64,000 nt of DNA from Terribacillus saccharophilus (GTDB taxonomy: Bacteria > Bacillota > Bacilli > Bacillales > Amphibacillaceae), in the NCBI GenBank assembly GCA_900110015.1, contig FOCD01000001.1:558001-622000 (forward strand), given 5' to 3'. The position numbers and the translations under genes are program-made. Of the stretch, positions 52,450 through 61,048 are shown in pieces. The stretch's first letter is position 1. Every line of letters starts with the position of its first letter. The notes under the pieces are model-generated. The model made no database searches. It had not been told where the DNA came from and saw only the letters and a program-made list of their open reading frames with translations.

Positions 52450-54369
52450 TTATTTAAGCAGCTTGCCTGAACGAATATCGAGTCCATAACCATAATGATA
52501 AAGAATTTCTTCAGGTTGATTGACAGATGGAATATCTACTGGTAATTTACCTTTGGGCTTTGATTCACCAAAGATCGTCTTAATACCGGCCGAAATGTTC
52601 GGCTGTCTATATGCTCCATTTGAATAGCCTTTAAAACCATACACGGCAAGCACAGCTTTTGCTTCTTCAAAATTTCCAACATCATAAGGATTGCGCAGAC
52701 TCATTAACACAAACTTTTTATTCTTTGCTTCAGCATCTTTCATGACAGCTCTTGGAAAAGCTGTTGCCCATTTGCTTGAATCCTGAATACTATCATCAAT
52801 GACGCCATCGTTTACAGCAGGGTCATTTTTGACAACATAGGAACCGGCTATAACATAGTCTGCTTCATCAATCATAGCTGCCACTTCTCCATTGAACGAC
52901 TTTTCTGAGAAAGCATAGCCAGTAATTTCAACATCTTTCTTCTTGCCTTTTAATTCGTTTATACTTCTTGTCATCGCTTCTACTTGATCATCAAATGGAG
53001 CGAGCACAAGAACATTGTCACCTTTTTTCGGTTTAAAAGGGAGTGTCTTATCTTCGTTTTTCAAAAGAGTAACAGCATCTTCCGCCATGTTCTTTTCTTT
53101 CTTCAAATGCGCCTTGTTGCCTACTACTTTTAACGATTCAGCTACTTTTTCTTCAATAGGTGCATTGTCAGGAGTCAAAATACCGCGTTTTTCTTTCAAT
53201 TTAAGGATTCTTTCAACCGATGCATTTACTTGCTCCATTGGGAGATCGCCAGATTCGATTGCTTCTAGCACTGCGTTATAAACGGAAGCCAAATTCTCTT
53301 CCATTTCCAAAGAGTTTACTTGCGCAGGCATTAACGCAATATCTACACCAGATTTTAAAGCTAATACAACGGCTTCTTCCTGACCAAAGTTGTCTGCAAT
53401 CGCTTTCATATTAAGGGCATCTGTGACGATGACACCTTCAAACCCCATTTCCTCTCGAAGCAATCCTGTCAACACTTTTTTGGAAAGTGTGGCTGGAACC
53501 AAAATCTCCTGACCGTCTTTTTTGCTGATATACGTTGTATCATCAAAAGCAGGAAATTGAACATGAGCTGTCATAATCATATCTACACCTTCATCGATTG
53601 CATTCTGAAAGGGCAGAAGTTCTACAGCATGTAATCTATCCTTGTCATGTGTAACAAGCGGCAGACCGTAATGACTGTCAGTAGCGGTATCACCATGTCC
53701 TGGAAAATGCTTTGCAGTTGCAGCAATATCCGTGCGTTGCAGTCCTTTTATAGTCTGAATACCTAGCTTTGAGACAAGCTCTGGATTAGAGCTATATGAA
53801 CGGACACCGATTACAGGATTATCAGGATTGTTGTTTACATCCAATGACGGGCCGAAATTTACATTAACACCAAGAGACGATAATTCTTTCCCGATGATTT
53901 CGCCAGTTTGATAGGCATATTTTTCACTTCTTGTTGCACCCAACGCCATGTTGCCGGGCAGGTTCGTTCCCGTTTGCAGACGTGTCACAATTCCGCCTTC
54001 CTGATCAATGGTAATGAAAAGCGGTAGTTCCGGGCTTGCATCTTGTAAGCCATCTATCAAACGGACTGTTTGCTCAGTACCTACAACATTTTCGGCAAAT
54101 AGGATAACGCCCCCTAAATCATATTTCTGAATGATGCTTCCCACTTCATCGTTCATCTCTGTAAAACCTGTTGCTTTGCTTTCCCCTTGCTTTTGCCAGT
54201 TGCGGAAATCCGGCATAAGCATTTGACCTACTTTTTGTTCGACCGACATTCCTTCAACAATTGCCTTCACATCTGTTTCAGCCTTCACATCTGTTGGTTT
54301 GATTCCAACTAATGCTGTAACTGAAAGTGCTGCAACTAAAGCGGCTGCCGCCCATTTCTTTTTAAACAT
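52450..54369 (-). CDS. nagZ: Beta-N-acetylglucosaminidase NagZ (GH3)
   Basis: 639 residues, GH3 plus C-terminal domain, exported. Signal peptide [20 protein letters not shown] with cleavage probably after VKA; no lipobox, unlike the lipoprotein form. GH3 motifs: FITIDQEGG, the His-containing loop [17 protein letters not shown], and nucleophile Asp in [10 protein letters not shown]. Works with NamZ to release GlcNAc and MurNAc. The MurNAc transport and etherase genes (murP, murQ) found in the B. subtilis operon are not in this window. Confidence 0.92.
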   Translation of the reverse strand: MFKKKWAAAALVAALSVTALVGIKPTDVKAETDVKAIVEGMSVEQKVGQMLMPDFRNWQKQGESKATGFTEMNDEVGSIIQKYDLGGVILFAENVVGTEQTVRLIDGLQDASPELPLFITIDQEGGIVTRLQTGTNLPGNMALGATRSEKYAYQTGEIIGKELSSLGVNVNFGPSLDVNNNPDNPVIGVRSYSSNPELVSKLGIQTIKGLQRTDIAATAKHFPGHGDTATDSHYGLPLVTHDKDRLHAVELLPFQNAIDEGVDMIMTAHVQFPAFDDTTYISKKDGQEILVPATLSKKVLTGLLREEMGFEGVIVTDALNMKAIADNFGQEEAVVLALKSGVDIALMPAQVNSLEMEENLASVYNAVLEAIESGDLPMEQVNASVERILKLKEKRGILTPDNAPIEEKVAESLKVVGNKAHLKKEKNMAEDAVTLLKNEDKTLPFKPKKGDNVLVLAPFDDQVEAMTRSINELKGKKKDVEITGYAFSEKSFNGEVAAMIDEADYVIAGSYVVKNDPAVNDGVIDDSIQDSSKWATAFPRAVMKDAEAKNKKFVLMSLRNPYDVGNFEEAKAVLAVYGFKGYSNGAYRQPNISAGIKTIFGESKPKGKLPVDIPSVNQPEEILYHYGYGLDIRSGKLLK

Positions 54370-55160
54370 ACTCCCATCCCCTTATTAATTATTTGATACT
54401 GAAGTTTTGTAATTAGCTATCACTACACTCCAGTAGTTTCCTCTTATGACAACATCTCCGTAAAATGGATTACGGTTTTCAGTAAGCAGGACACTTCCCA
54501 AGTCTTGTTATGGGTTAATGATGGTTAGGACAATGAAGCGAACATCTCATAAGGAAAAAGGTTGAGAGAGCGACCGATTCAATGGCAGTAAGCCCGATGG
54601 TTACATCGCCACTCTCTTTTACAAGATTGAACACTTAAAGGATCCTCTTTTTTTGCAGGAAAAAGAGGTAGCGAACTAGACATAGTCCACATTTGTATTG
54701 GCTATGACAATTAGATACTTCAAAGTAAAAATGTTGTTCATAATAAATGCGGAGTAACTTTTGTTGGGCATTCGCTACTGTATTACAAACACCTATACAA
54801 CAAACACGATTAACATAAATTACTTTTTATAACTGCAGCTGTATCATGGACAATCTGAACATTGGTTCTTTATATATAAGAATTGGGCTATTTCTAAAGC
54901 AGGGTGCTTTAATAGAGTGGGAAGCTTCAAATATAATTAATATTTTGAAAACTATGAGGGGGAATCGACAGTAAACAATAGATACTAAGACTAAGTGGTA
55001 GTATTTCCTATTTTATTATGACCTCCATATCTATTTTTCCCCAAGTTTAACATACTCCATTATAAGATGGTTCAATATTTGAATTTCTTTTAAATTCAGG
55101 AAAACTTGACTATTACCTTTTATATAGGACTGAAGGTTTACAATTCAGTACATATCAGGA
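54370..55160. other. Gene-free stretch with small hairpins
   Basis: About 790 bases without a convincing gene. It contains a hairpin at about 54651-54671 (CCTCTTTTT / AAAAAGAGG) and an imperfect pair of GAGAGAGCG and CGCCACTCTC near 54564-54613. A plus-strand frame from about 54578 to 54680 has coding-like composition, but it lacks a start and ribosome site. It may be degraded sequence. Confidence 0.45.
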
Positions 55161-55194
55161 AAGAAGAGTTGTGTTTAGAATACACAGCTCTTCT
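55161..55194 (-). terminator. Terminator of the ABC-F gene
   Basis: Minus-strand AGAAGAGCTGTGT / ACACAACTCTTCT stem with one mismatch, then TTCC. Confidence 0.7.
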
Positions 55195-55203
55195 ATCTTT
55201 TTA

Positions 55204-56838
55204 TTAATTCTTCAATTGTCTAATTCTTTTTGTCAGTTGATTAAAACGCTCATCCAAATCCTTGTAAACCGTATCTCCAGGTGTTAGCATACTCAGCTTC
55301 CCTAATACTTCCTGCCGTTCATTCTCTAGCTGCATTAAAAGAATGTCATCATCTGCGTCTGTTTGCGCTGCTGAAGTACCTAGATTCTTCATCATCTTCC
55401 CATCCTGTATGATTAACTGCGTATCTGTCACTTTCTCTCTGAAATAGCGATCATGTGATATAACAAGCAGTGTCCCGCTGTATGCTGCGAGTGTTTGTTC
55501 AAGCTGTTCCCGAGATGGAAGGTCCATATGGTTTGTTGGCTCATCAAGTAAAAGGACATCCTTATCTGCCAGGATATGCTGCATGAGCTTTAGCTTCACG
55601 CGCTCTCCCATACTCATGTCTTCTATTGGCAGCATCCAGCTTTCTGCCTCAAAGCCGAGATGCAGAAGCAGCGTTTGTACCTTTCCTCTCTCTGCAAATG
55701 TTTCCTGATGAAAAATTTCTGCAGGTGCCTTATCTAACGGAAGGTCATAGACATCCTGTGAGAGATAGCCGATGTTGGCTGTTGGCGAGATCCATAATTC
55801 TCCTCCATACGGTTCATTACCAGTTATCATCCGGAAAAAAGTAGTTTTTCCGCAGCCGTTTGGCCCTTGCAAACCGATTTTTTCTCCATGCTTGATAGTG
55901 AAATTGGCATCTTGAAAAAGTACCTTATCATCATATTGCTTGGTTACGTTTTTACATTCCAGAAATCGTTTCCCCTTTTTACGGGCAGAGCTTAGTTCAA
56001 AGGATACGCCATGATCAGGTACAACTGCTTCGACCTTCTCTTTCTCCAATTCCTTCTCCAGTCTCTTATGCTTGGATTTTACTGCCTTATCCATCCGTTT
56101 GGCTTTCTTTCGGTAGTATTCCTTGGCGCCTTCTTGCTTGGTGGATTGTGCATGTGCTTTGGCGCTCCAGTTTTGCAGCGAAGCAATTTGACCTTCTACT
56201 TGCTTGATGCGTTTCTGCTGTTTTTCAAAGGCGTGCTGCTGTGCCTCTTTTTCTTTTTGTCGATGATCTGTATAGGCAGTATAATTTCCTGCAAAAGTAT
56301 GAAGCCTCTGTTCTTCTATAGACCATATCTTTGTAGCCACTCTATCAAGTAAGTAGCGGTCATGGGAAACAATCAGCAGTGTTTTATTTGTACTCTCTAT
56401 CTCCTCTACTAGCAAGTTCACACTGTCTTCATCTAGATGATTAGTTGGTTCATCAAGCAGCAATACATCTGCCCTGCTTGAAAGGCCGTTCGCAAGCCTT
56501 GTTTTCAATTTCTCTCCGCCGCTCATATTTCGATATGAAACAGAAGGAACTCGCCATTTGCCGCGCAGTTTTGCTGCTTCAGACAGAACTGACTCAGAAG
56601 TATAGATGTCCCTTTCCTGCTCTACTATTTCTATCTCAATCGAATCCTCCGTCCATATTGCCCCTTCGGCCATATGCTCCTTACCTGCCACAAGTTTCAA
56701 CAATGTACTTTTACCAGCGCCATTTCTTCCGATGATGCCGATTACATCACCTTGATGCACTGTAGCATTCGCTTGCTGCATGATAAGGCGTTCACCGTAC
56801 TTGTAGGTCAATTGCTGTAATTTGATTAATTCTTTCAT
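55204..56838 (-). CDS. vmlR: ABC-F ribosomal protection protein, VmlR-like
   Basis: 544-residue soluble tandem ATPase that displaces lincosamides, streptogramin A and pleuromutilins from the ribosome. ABC1: GIIGRNGAGKSTLLKLV near residue 37, signature MSGGEKLKTRLA and Walker B LLLDEPTNHLDED. A long basic interdomain linker (QNWSAKAHAQSTKQEG...) is followed by ABC2: GPNGCGKTTFFRMI, SMGERVKLKLM, LLLDEPTNHMDLPS. The C-terminal extension ends with NQLTKRIRQL. Closely resembles B. subtilis VmlR over its length. ATG 56838 behind AAGGAG; the frame extends into the leader, which carries an attenuator. Confidence 0.9.
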   Translation of the reverse strand: MKELIKLQQLTYKYGERLIMQQANATVHQGDVIGIIGRNGAGKSTLLKLVAGKEHMAEGAIWTEDSIEIEIVEQERDIYTSESVLSEAAKLRGKWRVPSVSYRNMSGGEKLKTRLANGLSSRADVLLLDEPTNHLDEDSVNLLVEEIESTNKTLLIVSHDRYLLDRVATKIWSIEEQRLHTFAGNYTAYTDHRQKEKEAQQHAFEKQQKRIKQVEGQIASLQNWSAKAHAQSTKQEGAKEYYRKKAKRMDKAVKSKHKRLEKELEKEKVEAVVPDHGVSFELSSARKKGKRFLECKNVTKQYDDKVLFQDANFTIKHGEKIGLQGPNGCGKTTFFRMITGNEPYGGELWISPTANIGYLSQDVYDLPLDKAPAEIFHQETFAERGKVQTLLLHLGFEAESWMLPIEDMSMGERVKLKLMQHILADKDVLLLDEPTNHMDLPSREQLEQTLAAYSGTLLVISHDRYFREKVTDTQLIIQDGKMMKNLGTSAAQTDADDDILLMQLENERQEVLGKLSMLTPGDTVYKDLDERFNQLTKRIRQLKN

Positions 56839-56860
56839 TAGTACTCGCTCCTTAACAATA

Positions 56861-57029
56861 GGAGGACAGAAAAAATCCTCCCAAAATAAATTGGAAGGAT
56901 TAGCCGTACCAGAAATACACATACATCCTTAGAGAGGTATACGTTTCCGTTCAATTAGAAAATGGGCAGACTAATCCTATTTAATACGCGTTGAAAATGA
57001 CTTTTCAATTCGTGAAAAAATAAGATTAG
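56861..57029 (-). promoter_or_regulatory. Transcription attenuator in the vmlR leader
   Basis: Read on the minus strand. Element 0 (57029-57018) pairs with element 1 (56982-56971) over 12 bp with one G-U. Element 1 also pairs with element 2 (56903-56896; AGGATTAG with CTAATCCT, 8 bp). Element 2 (56901-56893) pairs with element 3 (56882-56874) as a terminator stem followed by six T residues. Element 3 can also pair with element 4 (56866-56861, GGAGGA with TCCTCC). These alternatives are mutually exclusive, as expected for attenuation. Confidence 0.7.
56900..56926 (-). CDS. Leader peptide upstream of vmlR
   Basis: Eight-codon frame MYVYFWYG, ATG 56926-56924, stop TAA 56902-56900 inside attenuator element 2. 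Five of eight residues are aromatic. AAGG directly precedes the ATG, so the ribosome site is poor. A second very short frame (MKF, 57037-57026) ends inside element 0. Stalling on either would change the hairpin choice. Confidence 0.5.
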   Translation of the reverse strand: MYVYFWYG

Positions 57030-57072
57030 AACTTCATCGGTCACCCATCATCCTCTCGTGATTGTTGGTTAC

Positions 57073-57100
57073 AGTATATCAAACATAAAATGGAAGTCAA
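57073..57100 (-). promoter_or_regulatory. Sigma-A promoter of vmlR
   Basis: Minus-strand TTGACT (57100-57095) and TATACT (57078-57073), 16-base spacer. Predicted start near 57066 leaves a leader of about 228 bases. Confidence 0.7.
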
Positions 57101-57106
57101 TTATAA

Positions 57107-58525
57107 TTAAATTAATTGCTCTTTTCGTTCTGTACCAGGGGCTAATACAGTCTCATCTAAACCAGCTTGATAAGGCTTGTCGACAGTAGCTTTAATGAAT
57201 TCCGCTTTTGCTTGCTCGACTAGTGCCGGTTCCGTCAGAAGATCATAAGCGGTCAAAGCCATGATTCTTGCAGCATAGTGCATGCCCTTCAATCCAATAC
57301 TTGTTCCGAATACTGCCGTAGCTTGCCACGCATGTACTTGGGTTCCAATTGGTCCACAAGTTGTACCGATACTAGCTAGCGGTGTGATCCAGCTTACATC
57401 GGCTACATCTGTCGAGCCAGGCATCGTTGTATCTTTCATTGTTATATTATAGAAATTCTTAGTCGGAAGTATATCATTGTAATCAAGCTGCAGCTGTCGG
57501 CGGGATTCCTCAATGAGTTTCGGATCCATTGACTTACGCAGAATAGCAGCATAAGCAACTTCATCCGAAGTGAAGCTTTCCATCGGGTAATCCTCCATAT
57601 TGCGATAATTCAATGTATCCATTGTGTCATTTGTCAGCATATGATAACAATTCGCTAAAAGTTCATGAGAAGTTGAAGTGCCAGTAATCAATGCTGCTCC
57701 TTTAGCTATATCATGCATTCGCATCAGCATATCCTCTACTTGTTCGCGGTTCTCACCTCGAAGGTAATACCATACTTCGGCTTCATCTGGAACAATATTC
57801 GGCGCTTGGCCACCGTTAGTGATAGCATAATGGATACGTGTGCCATCTACTAGATGCTCTCGTAGATAGTTGGCACCGATATTCATGATTTCCACTGCAT
57901 CAAGCGCACTACGTCCGGCATGCGGTGCACCTGCTGCGTGTGCCGGAACACCATGAAAACGGAATTTGATAGAGATCATTGCTTGCGTACTATAATTTTG
58001 TACAACATTGCTCGTTCCTGGATGCCAAGTGAGACAGCAATCCAAGTCATCAAATACACCTTCTCTGGCCATAAAAGTTTTTCCAGAGAGCACTTCTTCA
58101 GCCGGACAGCCGTAATAGCGGATAGTACCGTCCACCTTGCCATTATCGATAAGCTGTTTTATTCCTAGCACTGCTTCTACACCAGCGGTACCAAGCAGAT
58201 GATGGCCACACGCATGACCTGGTCCGTTTTCGCTGACCGGATCCTTATAAGGCTTGCTCGATTGTGACAATCCTGGCAGTGCATCAAATTCGCCTAATAT
58301 GCCGATGATTGGATGCCCACTTCCGTATTCCGCATAAAAAGCAGTTTGCATACCTCCGATGTTATCTGTAATACGAAAACCTGCGTCTGAAAGTACATCC
58401 TTTTGCGCTGTACTCGCATAAGTCTCCTCATAAGCGATTTGAGGATGCTGCCATATATCAAGTGCCAAACTTCCTGTGACGTGCTCCAACTCCTCCAGAT
58501 TACGAACCAGCTCTTTTTTACTCAT
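57107..58525 (-). CDS. M20-family amidohydrolase (AbgB-like)
   Basis: 472 residues. Metal-dependent hydrolase of the M20/amidohydrolase group: GEFDALPGL (bridging Asp region), GPGHACGHHLLG with metal ligands, GCPAEEVLSGKTFMA and a C-terminal PGSTDVADVSW. AbgB cleaves p-aminobenzoyl-glutamate; the real substrate here is not known. Overlaps the upstream membrane gene by eight bases. Confidence 0.85.
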   Translation of the reverse strand: MSKKELVRNLEELEHVTGSLALDIWQHPQIAYEETYASTAQKDVLSDAGFRITDNIGGMQTAFYAEYGSGHPIIGILGEFDALPGLSQSSKPYKDPVSENGPGHACGHHLLGTAGVEAVLGIKQLIDNGKVDGTIRYYGCPAEEVLSGKTFMAREGVFDDLDCCLTWHPGTSNVVQNYSTQAMISIKFRFHGVPAHAAGAPHAGRSALDAVEIMNIGANYLREHLVDGTRIHYAITNGGQAPNIVPDEAEVWYYLRGENREQVEDMLMRMHDIAKGAALITGTSTSHELLANCYHMLTNDTMDTLNYRNMEDYPMESFTSDEVAYAAILRKSMDPKLIEESRRQLQLDYNDILPTKNFYNITMKDTTMPGSTDVADVSWITPLASIGTTCGPIGTQVHAWQATAVFGTSIGLKGMHYAARIMALTAYDLLTEPALVEQAKAEFIKATVDKPYQAGLDETVLAPGTERKEQLI

Positions 58526-59252
58526 GAACTATCTCTCCTTCATTTTTAGTTTTAGATGCTTGCTTGTTTTCCAATAGTACACAGATAATGACTGTTAGGA
58601 ACATACAGACCAAGCCTTTGAAGAAGACTGGGATTGGCAGCTGTGTCATCAGGATGCCGAAAACGATGCCGATTACACCGAAAAGTGGCTTTTTCATAGC
58701 CAATTGAGCGATCATCCCACCAAAGATTGCAGGAATGATATAAGCGAATGCAGCCTGAACAGATTCTGGGATTGCCGAGAGGATATACGAGCCTGCTAAT
58801 ATAACTGGAATCAGCACAGCGATATTCATAAAGCTGGCTGCCGCTATTGCAAGAGTTGCTGCTACCTCACCTTTTCTCGTACCTGGTTCTGCGCCAATTA
58901 CTTGCTGAGCAGCTGCTGCAGAGGGCAGACACATATTAGCAATGTTTCCAGTAAGGAAACTAAGATACGTTCCGGATACTCCTAGTGTAGCGTAATAACT
59001 GACCGGCTCCACCACCCAAGCAAATCCAACAAGGGCGATATACGCAAGAAAGGCTGCGAATATGGCCTGCCAGCCGGGATGATAGCCTGCGACAAATGAA
59101 AGGTAAAGCGGCAATGCTGCCGATAAGACGATCACACAGCCAATCGTGAGCCTGCCCCAGAAATGAGCGTTCACATGAAAAGCATCGAATGATTGCTGCT
59201 GTGTTTCAATCAGCTGTTCTTGTACTACTACCTGTTCCGCTGTTTTAGCCAT
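58518..59252 (-). CDS. Membrane protein partner of the DUF5058 protein
   Basis: 244 residues, about seven helices, unnamed family. Charged N-terminal tail (MAKTAEQVVVQEQLIETQQQ), then GRLTIGCVIVLSAALPLYLSF, a central NIANMCLPSAAAAQQVIGAEPGTRKGEVAA motif and GGMIAQLAMKKPLFGVIGI. It is coupled to the DUF5058 gene (18 bases) and to the hydrolase gene. I infer a two-subunit transporter whose cargo the hydrolase uses. Confidence 0.7.
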   Translation of the reverse strand: MAKTAEQVVVQEQLIETQQQSFDAFHVNAHFWGRLTIGCVIVLSAALPLYLSFVAGYHPGWQAIFAAFLAYIALVGFAWVVEPVSYYATLGVSGTYLSFLTGNIANMCLPSAAAAQQVIGAEPGTRKGEVAATLAIAAASFMNIAVLIPVILAGSYILSAIPESVQAAFAYIIPAIFGGMIAQLAMKKPLFGVIGIVFGILMTQLPIPVFFKGLVCMFLTVIICVLLENKQASKTKNEGEIVHE

Positions 59253-59270
59253 TATCTTTGCCTCCCTTTC

Positions 59271-59975
59271 TTATCCGATAAAGTAGCCGACTGTCAGTCC
59301 GCCGATGATAGCAAACCCTAAGGCCCATTCTTTCAGCCAGTTCATTTGGAATTTGTTTGCTAGCAGTAAGGTGCCGATAGTTATGAGGATGCTCGTCATG
59401 ATTACTAAGGTATGACCTCCGCTTTTCACTGCTTCATTCGCTGCAAAGTACCCGAAGGCACCTAGCATTGCTGCCGTTGAGATAATAACCATCTTTTTTG
59501 TGCCATTCTTACGTGCTGTAATTTTCTTTTGGAATGACCCTAACGACTTTGTAAAGAAAAACGTGACAATCAGCCATCCGGTGCCGCCTATACACAACGT
59601 CCAAGCAATAGTTGTGAAGGCTTCAGGACCGAAATTAGCTGATCCTAGCTCAGTACCATAAGCAGTTGAAGCCATTTGGGCACCGAGTGACTCGGTAGCA
59701 GAGGATCCGATAATTGCACTGCGCATCATCGTTAGCGGATTTCCGATCAAAGTCATAAGTGAGACAGCAATAATAATATTGCCTAGAGCAGGACCGATGG
59801 CTGCAATTGCACCTGTCTTCATCGCACTTCGGGCCTCACGATCTGTCATACCTACACTGGCTTTTACTTGAAACGCAGATCGCATGAACACGACACCTTG
59901 AAAAATAACAATAGATACGACTAGCAGACAGAACACCCATAAAACACCGCTGTTCATGATCTCAGATATCTGCAA
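59271..59975 (-). CDS. DUF5058 membrane protein, probable transporter subunit
   Basis: 234 residues, about six helices. TTG at 59975 after GAAGGAGGCG; upstream frame to 60044 would read through the operator palindrome. Family block: FQGVVFMRSAFQVKASVGMTDREARSAMKTGAIAAIGPALGNIIIAVSLMTLIGNP with polar Ser, Asn and Thr in membrane, and GSSATESLGAQMASTAYG. The DUF5058 family is uncharacterised. First gene of the three-gene operon. Confidence 0.8.
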   Translation of the reverse strand: MQISEIMNSGVLWVFCLLVVSIVIFQGVVFMRSAFQVKASVGMTDREARSAMKTGAIAAIGPALGNIIIAVSLMTLIGNPLTMMRSAIIGSSATESLGAQMASTAYGTELGSANFGPEAFTTIAWTLCIGGTGWLIVTFFFTKSLGSFQKKITARKNGTKKMVIISTAAMLGAFGYFAANEAVKSGGHTLVIMTSILITIGTLLLANKFQMNWLKEWALGFAIIGGLTVGYFIG

Positions 59976-59990
59976 TTTTTCGCCTCCTTC

Positions 59991-60024
59991 AATTAACATA
60001 ATAATTCTGATTATTATGTTAATT
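59991..60024. promoter_or_regulatory. Perfect 14-bp inverted repeat, likely operator
   Basis: AATTAACATAATAA (59991-60004) and TTATTATGTTAATT (60011-60024) are exact reverse complements around TTCTGA. The palindrome lies 16 bases before the DUF5058 start codon, overlapping the expected promoter or leader. Confidence 0.75.
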
Positions 60025-60188
60025 GTGTTGTTACCTACTGTCAAAACCTTTATGAAAAACAGGCCTATCTGAGTAAAGATGCAGACAAATCAATACGAAA
60101 TCGTACCTATCACTTGTCAGTTTCTTTATCAAGAGGCATTCGATAAGTAACAAACGTCGATACAAAATTGCTCCGAATTTAGAACAGT

Positions 60189-60226
60189 AAAAAGGCAAGC
60201 GCGTCTGTGTACTCGCACTTGCCTTT
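60189..60226 (-). terminator. Terminator after the 60315-60920 gene
   Basis: Minus-strand AAAGGCAAGTGCG / CGCGCTTGCCTTT stem and TTTA tail. Confidence 0.7.
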
Positions 60227-60314
60227 GCATCCAATAGCCCTATTTAATAACTGTATTCGATAATAAGGTGGGTACATTCTTTATAAGCCTCTTCCTTCAT
60301 GTGGCTGCAATAAT

Positions 60315-60920
60315 TCAGTCTTCCCAATAAAAGATAGCATCCATTACGATATATTTGCCTGGTTCGCGGAAGATTGTCGGTATTGTTGTTTGAAAAGATA
60401 ATGGCGAATTTACGCTTTCGGCATCCAATAACTCATAATCATATTCTTTTAACACTCGTTTTAATTCTTCAGCTAGTGGATGTAACTTCTCGCTTACGTA
60501 CAAGTGCCTGGGACTATCCAGCAGAGTGCCAAAGCCTCCCGTTAATTCTTCATTCGTTTTCATTCGTATTGATCTGTATCTTTCATCTTCACCCATTATT
60601 GCAACTGGAGCTAGACGACAAACGTCTAAGAGAACTCCTCTTATTTCTATATCTCGCTGTCCATTCTTTTCACAAACAACTGAAACATCTTTTTTGCGAT
60701 AACAAAAAACTTCCACATAAGAAGCATAGCCACTGCCAAAGTGGTTCCACTCCGCTTCGCAAATGACGTTTGATATTCGGTTAATCCGGTGGTATAAGCG
60801 TTTTATATGAGCCTCAATCATTTCTTCATCTTTTGAGTCATAAGGAAAACTGTTACCCACCGCTTTACCGGCAATTAATTCTCTCAATTCTTGATTTGTG
60901 AACAATACAGCCCTCTCCAA
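60315..60920 (-). CDS. Hypothetical protein, 201 residues
   Basis: Not recognised. Soluble, no signal peptide, mixed alpha/beta in composition: FTNQELRELIAGKAVGNSF at the N-terminus, VICEAEWNHFGSGYASYVEVFC and PTIFREPGKYIVMDAIF at the C-terminus. ATG after GGAGAGGG. Divergent from the flippase gene. The pattern suggests a conserved Bacillus cytosolic protein; I make no functional claim. Confidence 0.65.
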   Translation of the reverse strand: MERAVLFTNQELRELIAGKAVGNSFPYDSKDEEMIEAHIKRLYHRINRISNVICEAEWNHFGSGYASYVEVFCYRKKDVSVVCEKNGQRDIEIRGVLLDVCRLAPVAIMGEDERYRSIRMKTNEELTGGFGTLLDSPRHLYVSEKLHPLAEELKRVLKEYDYELLDAESVNSPLSFQTTIPTIFREPGKYIVMDAIFYWED

Positions 60921-61048
60921 TCGATTTTAATCTATTTATTGTTCACCAAAATTCTTCGCGCTTTATCTAACTGCTAGGTAAGCTTCCATGACATAAAAGA
61001 CTCGTTCTCCTCATAAATCTAAACTATGGACAAGTTGAGGTGACAAAT

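Noticed and set aside
54578..54680. Small plus-strand coding region in the nagZ-vmlR gap
   Set aside because: No start codon with a ribosome site and a stop just upstream; composition alone is not enough.
56839..56922. N-terminal extension of the ABC-F protein by 28 residues
   Set aside because: The extension is coded by the terminator hairpin and leader; AAGGAG and the family N-terminus (MKELI) place the start at 56838.
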